DNA of 64,000 bases from Paenalicyclobacillus mengziensis (lineage in GTDB: Bacteria > Bacillota > Bacilli > Alicyclobacillales > Alicyclobacillaceae): NCBI RefSeq assembly GCF_017298635.1, contig NZ_CP071182.1, positions 3,386,001 to 3,450,000 of the forward strand, in the 5' to 3' direction. The number at the start of each line of letters is the position of its first letter. Position 1 is the stretch's first letter. Below, piece by piece: positions 52,723-60,007 of the stretch. A program made the translations under genes and the position numbers. A model generated the notes under the pieces. The model was not told where the DNA came from. It saw nothing but the letters and a program-made list of their open reading frames with translations, and did no database searches.

Positions 52723-53076
52723 CTACCGGATCCGAGAAAGCGGATCTTGCATGCTCATCGTCCAAGCGTTGAGGACGATAGCTACCAAGCCGAGGATGAC
52801 GCTCATCACAGCGTTTCCTGAGAAGGTGCTGATAGACATCACCCAAGGCTGAAATACGAACCAAACACCCATGATGAGAGAGAGCCAATTCAACAAATTC
52901 GACCAATTTGCCGATTCTGCCTCCCTAGATCCCGCCCAAACAGAAGCAACCAGCATGAGCGCGCCAGCAATGACACTTGTCCACACTGCCCCCGCGTAGT
53001 TCGAGAAACCGAAGGCCCAGGGAGAGATAATGAACCATGCGCCAATTACAGCAACCAACCAATCACGCCACTTCAT
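52723..53076 (-). CDS. SPW-repeat membrane protein
   Basis: 117 residues with two copies of the SPW repeat (PF03779): VIGAWFIISPWAFGFSN and IMGVWFVFQPWVMSIST, and four membrane helices. The ATG follows GGGGGG at a normal distance. SPW proteins are found in spore-formers and actinobacteria, often near stress genes; function unknown. The end of the gene carries a GGATCTACCGGATCCG inverted sequence. Ends near a stretch without a gene. Confidence 0.85.
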   Translation of the reverse strand: MKWRDWLVAVIGAWFIISPWAFGFSNYAGAVWTSVIAGALMLVASVWAGSREAESANWSNLLNWLSLIMGVWFVFQPWVMSISTFSGNAVMSVILGLVAIVLNAWTMSMQDPLSRIR

Positions 53077-53207
53077 TGTCGGTTCCCCCCAAGCATCGCT
53101 CTGAACTACTGAGTGCCTGGTCCCTGCTTGTAATTTTACAATAACTCCAGCGAGGCTTTTTGTTCAACAGAGAATTTTGAGAAACGGTTGTCATTTACTT
53201 GATACTT

Positions 53208-53789
53208 CTAAGACTCGCGAACGAGGGACCAATCGGCCGCCAACATGCCATATACAACGTGATCGACAAAATAATCGTAAAGCCATTCCGCCTGGCGACA
53301 TACGCCTTCCTGCTGAAATCCGAGCCGTTCTGGAATCGCACGGCTCTTGTGATTTTCAACTGCTGCCCTTATCTCAACTCGATTCAATCCATATTCCTCG
53401 AAGGCAATATTGACCATAGCCCGACACACGCACGTCATGATTCCTTGACCTTGAAATCTCTCGCCAAGCCAATATCCGATAGATGTTGATCGGTTGGTCC
53501 AACTTACCCCGTGAAATCCTATGACACCTGCAAGTTCACCCCGGTAGAGAATTCCAGCTTGAAATCCGTTGTTTGCGGCAAATTGTTGCAACGTGGATTG
53601 GATGAAAGCCTTTGAATCGTCGACAGTCTGTGTCGCATCCACCCACGGTAACCATTGTCGAAGATAAGTTCGTGAGCCTTCCGTTAAGGCGAACATTGCG
53701 TCCGCGTCCCGAGGTTCCAACAATTTGATCTCTATGTCATCACGAACCCTATGACGAAACAGTGAATCCACACTCCTTTCACCGTACAT
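53208..53789 (-). CDS. GNAT-family acetyltransferase (RimJ/RimL type)
   Basis: 193 residues from the ATG, or 187 from the GTG six codons later; neither has a well placed site (an AAAGGAG lies just before the GTG). Fold marks: IKLLEPRDADAMFAL, LRQWLPWV, AGVIGFHGVSW, SIGYWLGERFQGQGIMT (acetyl-CoA loop, here QGQGIM) and LNRVEIRAAVENHKSRAIPERLGF with EGV. Acetylates an N-terminus or small amine; target unknown. Single-gene unit. Confidence 0.85.
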   Translation of the reverse strand: MYGERSVDSLFRHRVRDDIEIKLLEPRDADAMFALTEGSRTYLRQWLPWVDATQTVDDSKAFIQSTLQQFAANNGFQAGILYRGELAGVIGFHGVSWTNRSTSIGYWLGERFQGQGIMTCVCRAMVNIAFEEYGLNRVEIRAAVENHKSRAIPERLGFQQEGVCRQAEWLYDYFVDHVVYGMLAADWSLVRES

Positions 53790-53873
53790 TGGGGGTATAA
53801 TCGAGGTCTTAAAAAAAAGCTATCTTGAGAGTGTATAGGGGTGGGGTATGCGAGCTGGCGTAGAACGCAACTT

Positions 53874-53966
53874 GATACTTATCGTTATACCCAAGGGAGT
53901 ATATACAGGGAATAGCACTACCTTCCCTATCCTTATTCGTCAACCCCAGGGGGTATCGTAAGTATC
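53874..53966. repeat. Nested inverted repeats (cruciform-like)
   Basis: Outer arms GATACTTATCGTTATACCC and GGGTATCGTAAGTATC pair with three unpaired bases in the left arm. Inside lies AGGGAA ... TTCCCT with a 10-base loop. Both lie 100 bases upstream of the GNAT gene on its minus-strand promoter side. Confidence 0.6.
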
Positions 53967-54367
53967 ATCCTACATCCTAAAGCCGATCCGGTACCCCCCA
54001 GTACCAACGTGCAGCGATATTTCTGTACCCTAGCCTTCGCAGGTACCCTGCCGTTTCGGCAGCCAGCGATACTTTTATGTGCTACACAAAGCCTCGTACC
54101 CCACGAGACGCCCCATCTGAGGCAGCCCTATTCGCGATGCTCCTTCTGCAGCCCGTTGAAATATGTAGACCGACCACTGTACACCCGATTTTACCCTCTC
54201 TAATTGAAAGGCCCTCGGTACAAGTCACCCTGCTAAGTCTACCGAAAATATATTCAGACATTGGTACAACATACCATCATTATACATGTTTAAATTACCG
54301 ATTTATTATCGTGTTGCACTGAACCGACTTGAATCCAAAGAGTTCAATAGGACCGAAGACACTGCCA

Positions 54368-54410
54368 ACGTTTTGCTGTGCGGAGCAAATGTTTCCACAC
54401 AGCAAAACGT
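54368..54410. other. 13-bp perfect hairpin
   Basis: ACGTTTTGCTGTG pairs with CACAGCAAAACGT across a 17-base loop. No U-run follows on either side, and no confident gene ends here, so it may be a regulatory RNA stem or decayed terminator. Confidence 0.55.
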
Positions 54411-55036
54411 CTCCTTTATCGGACAACCTGGCAACTCGGTGTTCGGCTCAAAATTAGTAAAGATGCAACCCTTCCTACCTGAACGGACATCTCGGGGACT
54501 ACTTCCCAATTTTTTCAATGCTCTACGTAATCTGTCCGCATGCTTTGGCTGGGGCGGTCTTCACCGGAACGGTGATAACTAGTTAAAACATGCTAAACCG
54601 ATTTACCCTCTGTACGGGCATTCCCCGGAGTCTCCGTCTCGGAAAAACAGTGACTCCATATGGCGCCGGTCGGACCCCGCCAGGCAACCCGCGGTATCCC
54701 CGTCGGAAGTGATGCCGACCGGGCCCCGCCGCTCGATTTTCCTGTGCTGCAATCGAGAATAAAACGACAAGCGGCAAGATGCAAGGGTCTGCACGTAGCC
54801 CGTCTTGTTTTGGATGTGTCTCGAGCAATTGGACTTCCTCTGTCAATGTGACCACATCCCACTCGAATGAATCAGTATATGCAAACGGAGCATCTTTGCT
54901 TGGACGGGGCATTTATCCTTGCACGTGTAGTAGCCCACCTGTGGATTGATTCGTTCACCTGAACCAAAGCGACCAATAGGAGGCCCCTCTGAACCTAGTA
55001 TATTGTTAATCCGCAAAGTTTCCCCGTACCCGACAG

Positions 55037-55609
55037 TTATCCCATTACCTGGTGAACGCCGACTAAAATGAGCATTAGGCCTGCTGCCAACGAGGAATAC
55101 TTACCAAGGAGCCGTGCAATAACACCAATTCCTACTGTATTCCCCAGCCAAATCATGATGTATCCCCAGAGGGTAATGCTGATAACGCTTGACCAAAGGG
55201 TTGTTGCGTTCGCTACGGTCGCTCCAAACCCGCTTGCTACGTTAGTGAAAGACAATGCGAGACCGAGAATGACACCTTCTTTCCATCCCGGTGTTTTGGT
55301 TTGTATCTTTTGCTTATGCTTCGAAACGAGAGGATGAATATATCCGCCATACCAGAAGAAGAGTCCAATACAAACGAGGACAACACACGCAGCCCATTGC
55401 GCCTGTGAAACAGTCAGGAAGTCAGAAGTGGCTTTACCTGCATAGGCACCGAGGATTGCTGTAGAAAAGCCAATAGCATTGACGATTGCATTGACCCAGT
55501 GAGGAAATTTGATTTTGTCACTCCCGTACGCTATACCCGTTCCACAATTGTCGAAATTCGATCCAATGCCAATGAGATTCGCCGTAATAAACGCACTTAA
55601 CCAGTTCAC
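55037..55609 (-). CDS. MntP/YtaF-type membrane protein
   Basis: 190 residues from the GTG eight bases after GGAGG; the ATG five codons earlier overlaps that site. Six membrane segments with NLIGIGSNFDNCGTGIAYGSD and ALSFTNVASGFGATVAN as the two equivalent helix-1 and helix-4 motifs (an Asn/Asp-rich pair as in MntP/YtaF). The family exports Mn2+ or works in sporulation. The pattern fits YtaF better than MntP because the second acidic residue is replaced by Asn. No neighbour supports either role. Confidence 0.7.
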   Translation of the reverse strand: MNWLSAFITANLIGIGSNFDNCGTGIAYGSDKIKFPHWVNAIVNAIGFSTAILGAYAGKATSDFLTVSQAQWAACVVLVCIGLFFWYGGYIHPLVSKHKQKIQTKTPGWKEGVILGLALSFTNVASGFGATVANATTLWSSVISITLWGYIMIWLGNTVGIGVIARLLGKYSSLAAGLMLILVGVHQVMG

Positions 55610-56029
55610 TCCCGTCGCCTCCATCGAAAATTAGAGGAGGGAGGGCATATGGAACCGCCGGCTATATTTTCCCAATATCACCAAATTGTCTAGTTTAGAA
55701 AATGCTCACTAGACAGTCTCCCTACGCCTCCGCCGGCTTCCCGGTCCCTGTAACAGTATGGAGGCATCGTGTCTTGTGAGTGGGTACATGCACTGAGCCA
55801 TGAGCCTGTTTCAAGTTCGGTGCACCAGTCAGAACAGATATTTATGCAGACATCACCCATACGGCTGCGTTCAAACAAAACTCAGAGAGTTATCAGACAA
55901 TGCTTGGGAGTTATCACACAAGTCTCCAAGAGTTCATAGAACATCCTGTCTCCCATTGACAATTTACGACTGGGGGTCAGACCAACACCTTCCGTTGACG
56001 ATACTTCGAGGTCAACCTCTACCTTTCGG
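55610..56029. other. 420-base stretch without a gene
   Basis: Contains an inverted repeat TGTCTAGT / ACTAGACA at 55687-55715 with a 13-base loop, and a near-tandem repeat (period about 22) around 55888-55935 containing GAGTTATCA twice and then AAGAGTTCAT. No ribosome site or family match in any frame. Confidence 0.45.
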
Positions 56030-56512
56030 TTATTTGCTGGTCTGTACCCTCTTCGGGTTCCCGATGTACGTCTGATATTCCTTTTGCGTCATCCCAAGCA
56101 CCTTCAACACAAACGGTTTTGCGATTCCCACCTGTGGTAACGACTGATAGACAGGGATAATTCCAGCCTCTATTGCCGGTTTCAGCGGCACAAATTCGGC
56201 CACAATCGTCGCGTCGGGAGGAATATCTGCGGCCGACAAGGACGGCCAATCGCGCCCTGCCGTTCCCATCTTCAAATAGACGGTTCCTTGTAGGGTAATG
56301 AACAATGTCTTATTGTTCAGTTCCATGGGCATTCCCGACTGATTCACCCAATGCTCATTCTTGTAGAGATAAGACGCCCATTTGGGTGGGAGATGCCAGT
56401 TGGCGTACATGGATGTTTTGCCATACACCCCCTGATTGATGGGCAAGGGCTGATTGTATTCTGTCATCCACTTTTTTTGCTTCATTAAGGCATCTGTAAG
56501 AACCCAATTCAC
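56030..56512 (-). pseudogene. Remnant of a sigma-factor partner or secreted-domain protein, N-terminus lost
   Basis: 160-codon frame starting from an unsupported GTG. The frame is open further upstream, back to a stop inside the truncated sigma gene, and reads a Thr/Ser-rich linker before NWVLTDALMKQKKWMTEYN. The body (YANWHLPPKWASYLYKN, NKTLFITLQGTVYLKMGT, DATIVAEFVPLKPAIEAG) has an extracytoplasmic beta-rich look. In Bacilli ECF sigma factors are often followed by an anti-sigma membrane protein; this may be what is left of its outer domain. No membrane helix remains. Confidence 0.5.
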
Positions 56513-56525
56513 ATCAGGCCATGGG

Positions 56526-56834
56526 TTAGTTTTTGAACGGGTTTGTCCATATGCTGATGTGGCATTGGTGATAGGGCTCGTAGTCTCCTGTAGAGGGCTT
56601 CTTTCTCAATAAGTCGTAAATATGATTGCGTGCAATTTGGTAAAGCCATGTCTTTGCGCTTGACTGTCCCTGAAACCCATGCCAGGAACGAAACGCACGA
56701 AGGAACACTTCCTGAACAACGTCACGGGCATCCATATCAGGAGGTAAAGAGTATTTGGCATATCGATAAAGGCTGTCAGCGTACTCGTCAAACAATTGGC
56801 GTATGATTGCAGTCTGCTGGTCGGTCTCACCCAT
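56526..56834 (-). pseudogene. ECF sigma factor truncated after region 2
   Basis: 102 residues. Sigma region 2 is complete: LFDEYADSLYRYAKYSLPPD, ARDVVQEVFLRAFRSWHGF, SAKTWLYQIARNHIYDLLRKK. Region 4, which binds the -35 box, is absent; the frame ends shortly after RKK with an unrelated tail. A normal ECF sigma has about 165-190 residues. The downstream partner has also lost its N-terminus, so a single deletion of a few hundred bases with its joint near 56590-56620 explains both. It cannot work as a normal sigma factor. Confidence 0.8.
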
Positions 56835-57043
56835 TCCCGTCTGTCACCTCACTCCTCTAACATTAAAGACGACACAGGTTTGGATTTATTTCTTCCATTC
56901 CAAAATTTTGTTTGCAATTCCCGATGCAGAGGGCACCTTACCACTCCTAACGGGCTCAAGAAGTAGCTACTTGTCCCGACCAACCGAAACAGGCGCTATC
57001 CTATCTTCTTGAAGTCCTCGCCAGGCCCCTATGGCTTTCGTGG

Positions 57044-57251
57044 ATACCGAGCTCAGAAAGCGTTATTCAACTTACTGGAAGGTAGATTCAGTGGAGATAA
57101 CGCGCTCTTGGCGCGTTATTGTCTGAAAGCGAGTGAAATAGCACTTTCATAAAGCGTTACTTGTCCATTTTTGGGTCTAACGCGTCTAGAACTCGTTATT
57201 CCGTGCTGGTGAGGCCGGGTTGAAGTCAATAACACTTCCACAGCGCGTTAT
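57044..57251. repeat. Array of five 23-bp inverted repeats (ATAACGCG-N7-CGCGTTAT family)
   Basis: Copies at 57044-57066, 57097-57119, 57138-57160, 57177-57199 and 57229-57251, all with 8-base arms and a 7-base centre; the second is perfect, the others carry 1-5 changes, often on one arm only. Start-to-start distances are 53, 41, 39 and 52 bases, near four or five DNA turns. Two more copies, 53 bases apart, lie at 42071-42146. They fill the gap between the sigma remnant and the terpene cyclase unit. Not a CRISPR: the repeat is degenerate and spacers are 16-30 bases. Confidence 0.75.
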
Positions 57252-57287
57252 TCCTTGTCGTCACACTGGGTTGACCGGGTTCAACTC

Positions 57288-57329
57288 CAATCCGGTTCAA
57301 CCCCAATCCGGTACAATTTCCAATCCGGT
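57288..57329. repeat. Three CAATCCGGT direct repeats
   Basis: CAATCCGGT at 57288-57296, 57304-57312 and 57321-57329, 16-17 bases apart, embedded in alternating GGTTCAACC / GGTTGAACC boxes. Directly after the inverted-repeat array and before the terminator of the cyclase unit. Confidence 0.7.
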
Positions 57330-57361
57330 TGAACCCTAATCACGCTGACTTTCTCGACAGC

Positions 57362-57387
57362 TGAAGGGACCATGTATGGTCCCTTCA
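57362..57387 (-). terminator. Terminator of the cyclase/small-protein unit
   Basis: TGAAGGGACCA pairs with TGGTCCCTTCA around a four-base loop, 17 bases after the stop of the small gene. The U-run is poor; the stem is very strong. Confidence 0.65.
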
Positions 57388-57403
57388 ATTCCGCCTACTG
57401 TAT

Positions 57404-57679
57404 TCAAACCCCGTTAACTACACTCCACATCCGCATTTGGTGCCAACGATTCTGTGGGTCGATCCGCTGTGCAACCAGCCAGTTGATGGCACCTGCTCGT
57501 TGTGCGGGCGTCAAGCATACACCAAGGGCCCCCGACATCTCATCCACCAGTGCCCCTGCACCATCTGGCGTTGCAAGGTCATAGCGATTGTATCCTCGCA
57601 GAATGCGGTAGGTCCGTCGCCAATACAACGGGTTCGCAATTCTGCCACGAAAGGTATCCAACAATCTCGGGTCAAGCAT
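57404..57679 (-). CDS. Small basic protein coupled to the terpene cyclase
   Basis: 91 residues beginning MLDPRLLDTFRGRIANPLYW, rich in Arg and Trp with no membrane segment; the middle is DLATPDGAGALVDEMSGALGV. Its ribosome site (GGGAGGTGAGG) overlaps the end of the cyclase gene, and the start codon lies six bases after the cyclase stop, so translation is coupled. No family recognised. Coupling suggests a role with the cyclase or its product; this is inference. Confidence 0.7.
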   Translation of the reverse strand: MLDPRLLDTFRGRIANPLYWRRTYRILRGYNRYDLATPDGAGALVDEMSGALGVCLTPAQRAGAINWLVAQRIDPQNRWHQMRMWSVVNGV

Positions 57680-57685
57680 ATAGCC

Positions 57686-59581
57686 TCACCTCCCTTCCCC
57701 AACTGTCGATTCCATCACTCGCTGATAGTGACACAACGCCATCAGAGGCCAAACCTTCGGGTAGATATGATAGCGGATGTGCAGTGCCCCCGGAAATGCT
57801 GAACCAGTCGGATACTCTTCACACCACGCTCCGAATTCAGCAGACTTCAGTAACCACTCGGCAGCGGCATGGGCTGCCCGTGACAGCCGCAACCACTCCC
57901 TTCGTGACTCTTCAACCTCCATGAGATTTAGAATGGTGTCGAGTCCCCACGCCGTCTGTGTTGGCGTCCCCGGTTCCAGCGGTACGTACTTCCCTTTGAT
58001 GTCACTCTCACATGACTCTCCAAACCCGCCGTCCCTGTTCTGTACGGACAAAATCCACTTCTTTGTCTTGGCTAGAACTGAATGTGTACTAGAAATTTCA
58101 GCTGCAGCCAAGGCTCGAACAGCGCACCAGGATCCGTATAAGTAAGTGCTCCCCCATCTGCCAAACCATGATCCATTATTCTCCTGGTGTTGAATCAACC
58201 ATCGTAAGCCCCGTTGTATAATGTCATCGTCAAGCGGAACAACCCGACAACGGATCAGAAACTCAATCACCCGGCCCGTGATATCAGCCGTTGATGGGTC
58301 CGTCATGGACCTCCGCATATCATTTGCAGGGATCCACTCTAACCATTGATGATGGCTGTCTTTTTCAAACGCCGACCAGCCGCCATCGTTGTTCTGCATG
58401 GCCAGCAGCCACTTTACGCCTCTAGACCATACTTCACGGTGTTCGTGTGCGAGAGGATACAGTGCCTTGAGACTCGAAACCGTGTCGTCAGTGTCTGGAT
58501 GCAACGTGTTATTACTAGAGAATCCCCATCCACCGGGTTGTACCTCCGACTTCATCAACCAATCGCCGACACCTGAGTGCTGTCTGGAGAGCAGATAACT
58601 TATGCCTTTGCGAAGCACCACCGAATCTTTACCCACACCAGCTTCTTCAAACGCCTGCAGGGCGAGCGCTGTGTTCCATACGTGAGCATTACATGTCTGC
58701 TGGTGTGCCACAACACTTCTGCCATCAAGTTCATAAAGGTTCCTTCGCATTGCCTGCAGCGGCTTCTGAATCTCTGAAGAAGATGTTGGATAGCCAAGTG
58801 CTCTCAGAGCGAGCAGCAATAAGAAGGTGGAAGAATGATATCCAGCGGCAGTTCCGTCCATTTCACGTTCGGCCAGCATCATTTGGAGACATCGAGTCAT
58901 ACGCCCGCGAGTCCACCTTCCCCATTCCTTTGTCGGACTGGTCGTACTTGCAGTCTGTGAACGCCGATGGAGCAGGTCTTGAAGCACTAATTCAGACACA
59001 AATTCAGATACGTATCGTTTGGAAGAGAGCACGAGCATGGGTGGGATATGCAAGCGGGTAAACATGACAACGTTCCAGATGTGTACGGGTGTGAATTTCG
59101 CGAAGAACCAAGAGTATGTCTTCGGTGATGGTAACCACGACCACGGGATCTCCCCGCCAACCGCCAGGAACATCTTGGTTAGGTTTCTGCACTGGTGAAG
59201 ACCACCCCTTCGCCTGATGAAGTTCTTGGCGAGTGCTTGTTGGCAGGGCCTGCTTGCCCACCGCCCTTTTAAGGCTAGTGCATAATAACACTCCACAGTC
59301 GTGGATAAGTCTCCTTCATCTCCAGGATAAACGCCCCAAGAACCGTTCTCACGTTGGCTTGATTCGATCCGGTGAAGAATGGGATCGGTCCACTGCCGAT
59401 TGGAGACGCCAAGCAAATACAGAGAGATGACAGTCTGTGCATCTGACATGACGCCTGTGTCAAAACACTCTTCCCATGCTCCGTGCCGGTTCTGTGTTGT
59501 TTGCAAGTTCGCAATTGCGCCACTGATGGTATCCGCCAACTGGTCTCTATTTGCCAATATGTTGAAGTCGTACATTGACAT
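57686..59581 (-). CDS. Squalene-hopene cyclase / tetraprenyl-beta-curcumene cyclase family terpene cyclase
   Basis: 631 residues, the same as Alicyclobacillus SHC. The protonating motif is DTDDT (363-367; family DxDDT). QW repeats that hold the barrel include QRENGSWG, QNNDGGWSAFE, QENNGSWFGRWG and QNRDGGFGE; DPSTADITGRVIEFL is also typical. Details such as GGLHQC...LTKMFLAVGG, YVPLEPGTPTQTAWGLD and IRYHIYP look closer to Bacillus SqhC (a C35 sesquarterpene or sporulenol cyclase) than to classic SHC, so the product may be sporulenol-like rather than hopene. Membrane-associated, no hpn genes near. ATG start after GGTGG. Confidence 0.88.
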   Translation of the reverse strand: MSMYDFNILANRDQLADTISGAIANLQTTQNRHGAWEECFDTGVMSDAQTVISLYLLGVSNRQWTDPILHRIESSQRENGSWGVYPGDEGDLSTTVECYYALALKGRWASRPCQQALAKNFIRRRGGLHQCRNLTKMFLAVGGEIPWSWLPSPKTYSWFFAKFTPVHIWNVVMFTRLHIPPMLVLSSKRYVSEFVSELVLQDLLHRRSQTASTTSPTKEWGRWTRGRMTRCLQMMLAEREMDGTAAGYHSSTFLLLLALRALGYPTSSSEIQKPLQAMRRNLYELDGRSVVAHQQTCNAHVWNTALALQAFEEAGVGKDSVVLRKGISYLLSRQHSGVGDWLMKSEVQPGGWGFSSNNTLHPDTDDTVSSLKALYPLAHEHREVWSRGVKWLLAMQNNDGGWSAFEKDSHHQWLEWIPANDMRRSMTDPSTADITGRVIEFLIRCRVVPLDDDIIQRGLRWLIQHQENNGSWFGRWGSTYLYGSWCAVRALAAAEISSTHSVLAKTKKWILSVQNRDGGFGESCESDIKGKYVPLEPGTPTQTAWGLDTILNLMEVEESRREWLRLSRAAHAAAEWLLKSAEFGAWCEEYPTGSAFPGALHIRYHIYPKVWPLMALCHYQRVMESTVGEGR

Positions 59582-59760
59582 TCCACCACCCTAGCCTGAA
59601 ACACGTAACAGCGTATTCATTTCAGACCAAGTGGCTTGTCGGCATGAGGCCAGTAGACGGTGACCCAGGCAATTCCGATGCGCATTTTTGGCCAGTAAGT
59701 GGGTGTTTGACGGGAACCCTTGAAGGTACAGTCGATTATAATGGAGCAACAAAATGATTC
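59582..59760. other. Divergent leader region upstream of the cyclase and the riboswitch
   Basis: No gene seen. A -10-like TATAAT lies at 59737-59742 on the plus strand, about 20 bases before the riboswitch aptamer; no clear -35 at 17 bases. Confidence 0.5.
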
Positions 59761-59812
59761 AAGGTGATGGAGCTCACCAATAACCGCCTGTAAAGGGATA
59801 ATGGCTCCTGTG
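59761..59812 (+). ncRNA. Fluoride (crcB-type) riboswitch aptamer
   Basis: The stretch AAGGTGATGGAGCTCACCAA, then TAACCGCC, TGTAAAGGG and ATAATGGCTCCTG follow the crcB-motif pattern: helix GGTGA/TCACC (59763-59767 with 59774-59778), the ATAACCGCC joining segment, a short CC...GG helix, and a pseudoknot between GGAGC (59769-59773) and GCTCC (59804-59808). It matches the Thermotoga petrophila aptamer in order and spacing. The last bases also form the left arm of a terminator, the usual off-switch arrangement. Confidence 0.85.
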
Positions 59813-59843
59813 AATCGACTCTGGATTCACAGGAGCCATTTTT
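59801..59843 (+). terminator. Riboswitch-controlled terminator
   Basis: A long stem (ATGGCTCCTGTGAATC with GATTCACAGGAGCCAT) with a short loop, followed by TTTTTCG. Its left arm includes GGCTCC, the pseudoknot bases of the fluoride aptamer, so folding of the ligand-bound aptamer and the terminator exclude each other. Confidence 0.88.
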
Positions 59844-60007
59844 CGTATTGCTCAAATGGGGGACACCAGCTCAAATTTGCACCCAAATGCCAATGATGTT
59901 TGTCCGTGTGGGAAATTCGCCTTTAATCCGGGACTCCTTTCCGACATAGGGTATGGCACCGCTGCCTGTGGACTAGGCGCGAATACCTTAGAATGGGAGG
60001 AGTTCAC

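Larger units (their letters stand above)
53790..55036. other. 1.25-kb stretch without a supportable gene, rich in inverted repeats
   Basis: Frames here lack ribosome sites and family features. It holds (1) an outer inverted repeat 53874-53892 / 53951-53966 enclosing a smaller one (AGGGAA/TTCCCT, 53907-53928); (2) a 13-bp perfect stem 54368-54380/54398-54410; (3) TCACCG-gaa-CGGTGA at 54561-54575; (4) two copies of a GC-rich 16-mer differing at three bases (54665-54680, 54714-54729). The second half is GC-richer than the first. Possibly a decayed element or an untranslated RNA region. Confidence 0.5.

Noticed and set aside
54286-54582. 98-codon plus-strand frame in the gene-free stretch
   Set aside because: Runs through a 13-bp perfect hairpin, has no ribosome site and no recognisable motif.
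54583-54912. 109-codon minus-strand frame and overlapping frames in the GC-rich segment
   Set aside because: Several frames are open only because stops are rare in GC-rich DNA; none has a ribosome site or family motif.
57044-57251. CRISPR array
   Set aside because: Repeats are palindromic, degenerate and 23 bases long; spacers are 16-30 bases and there are no cas genes near.
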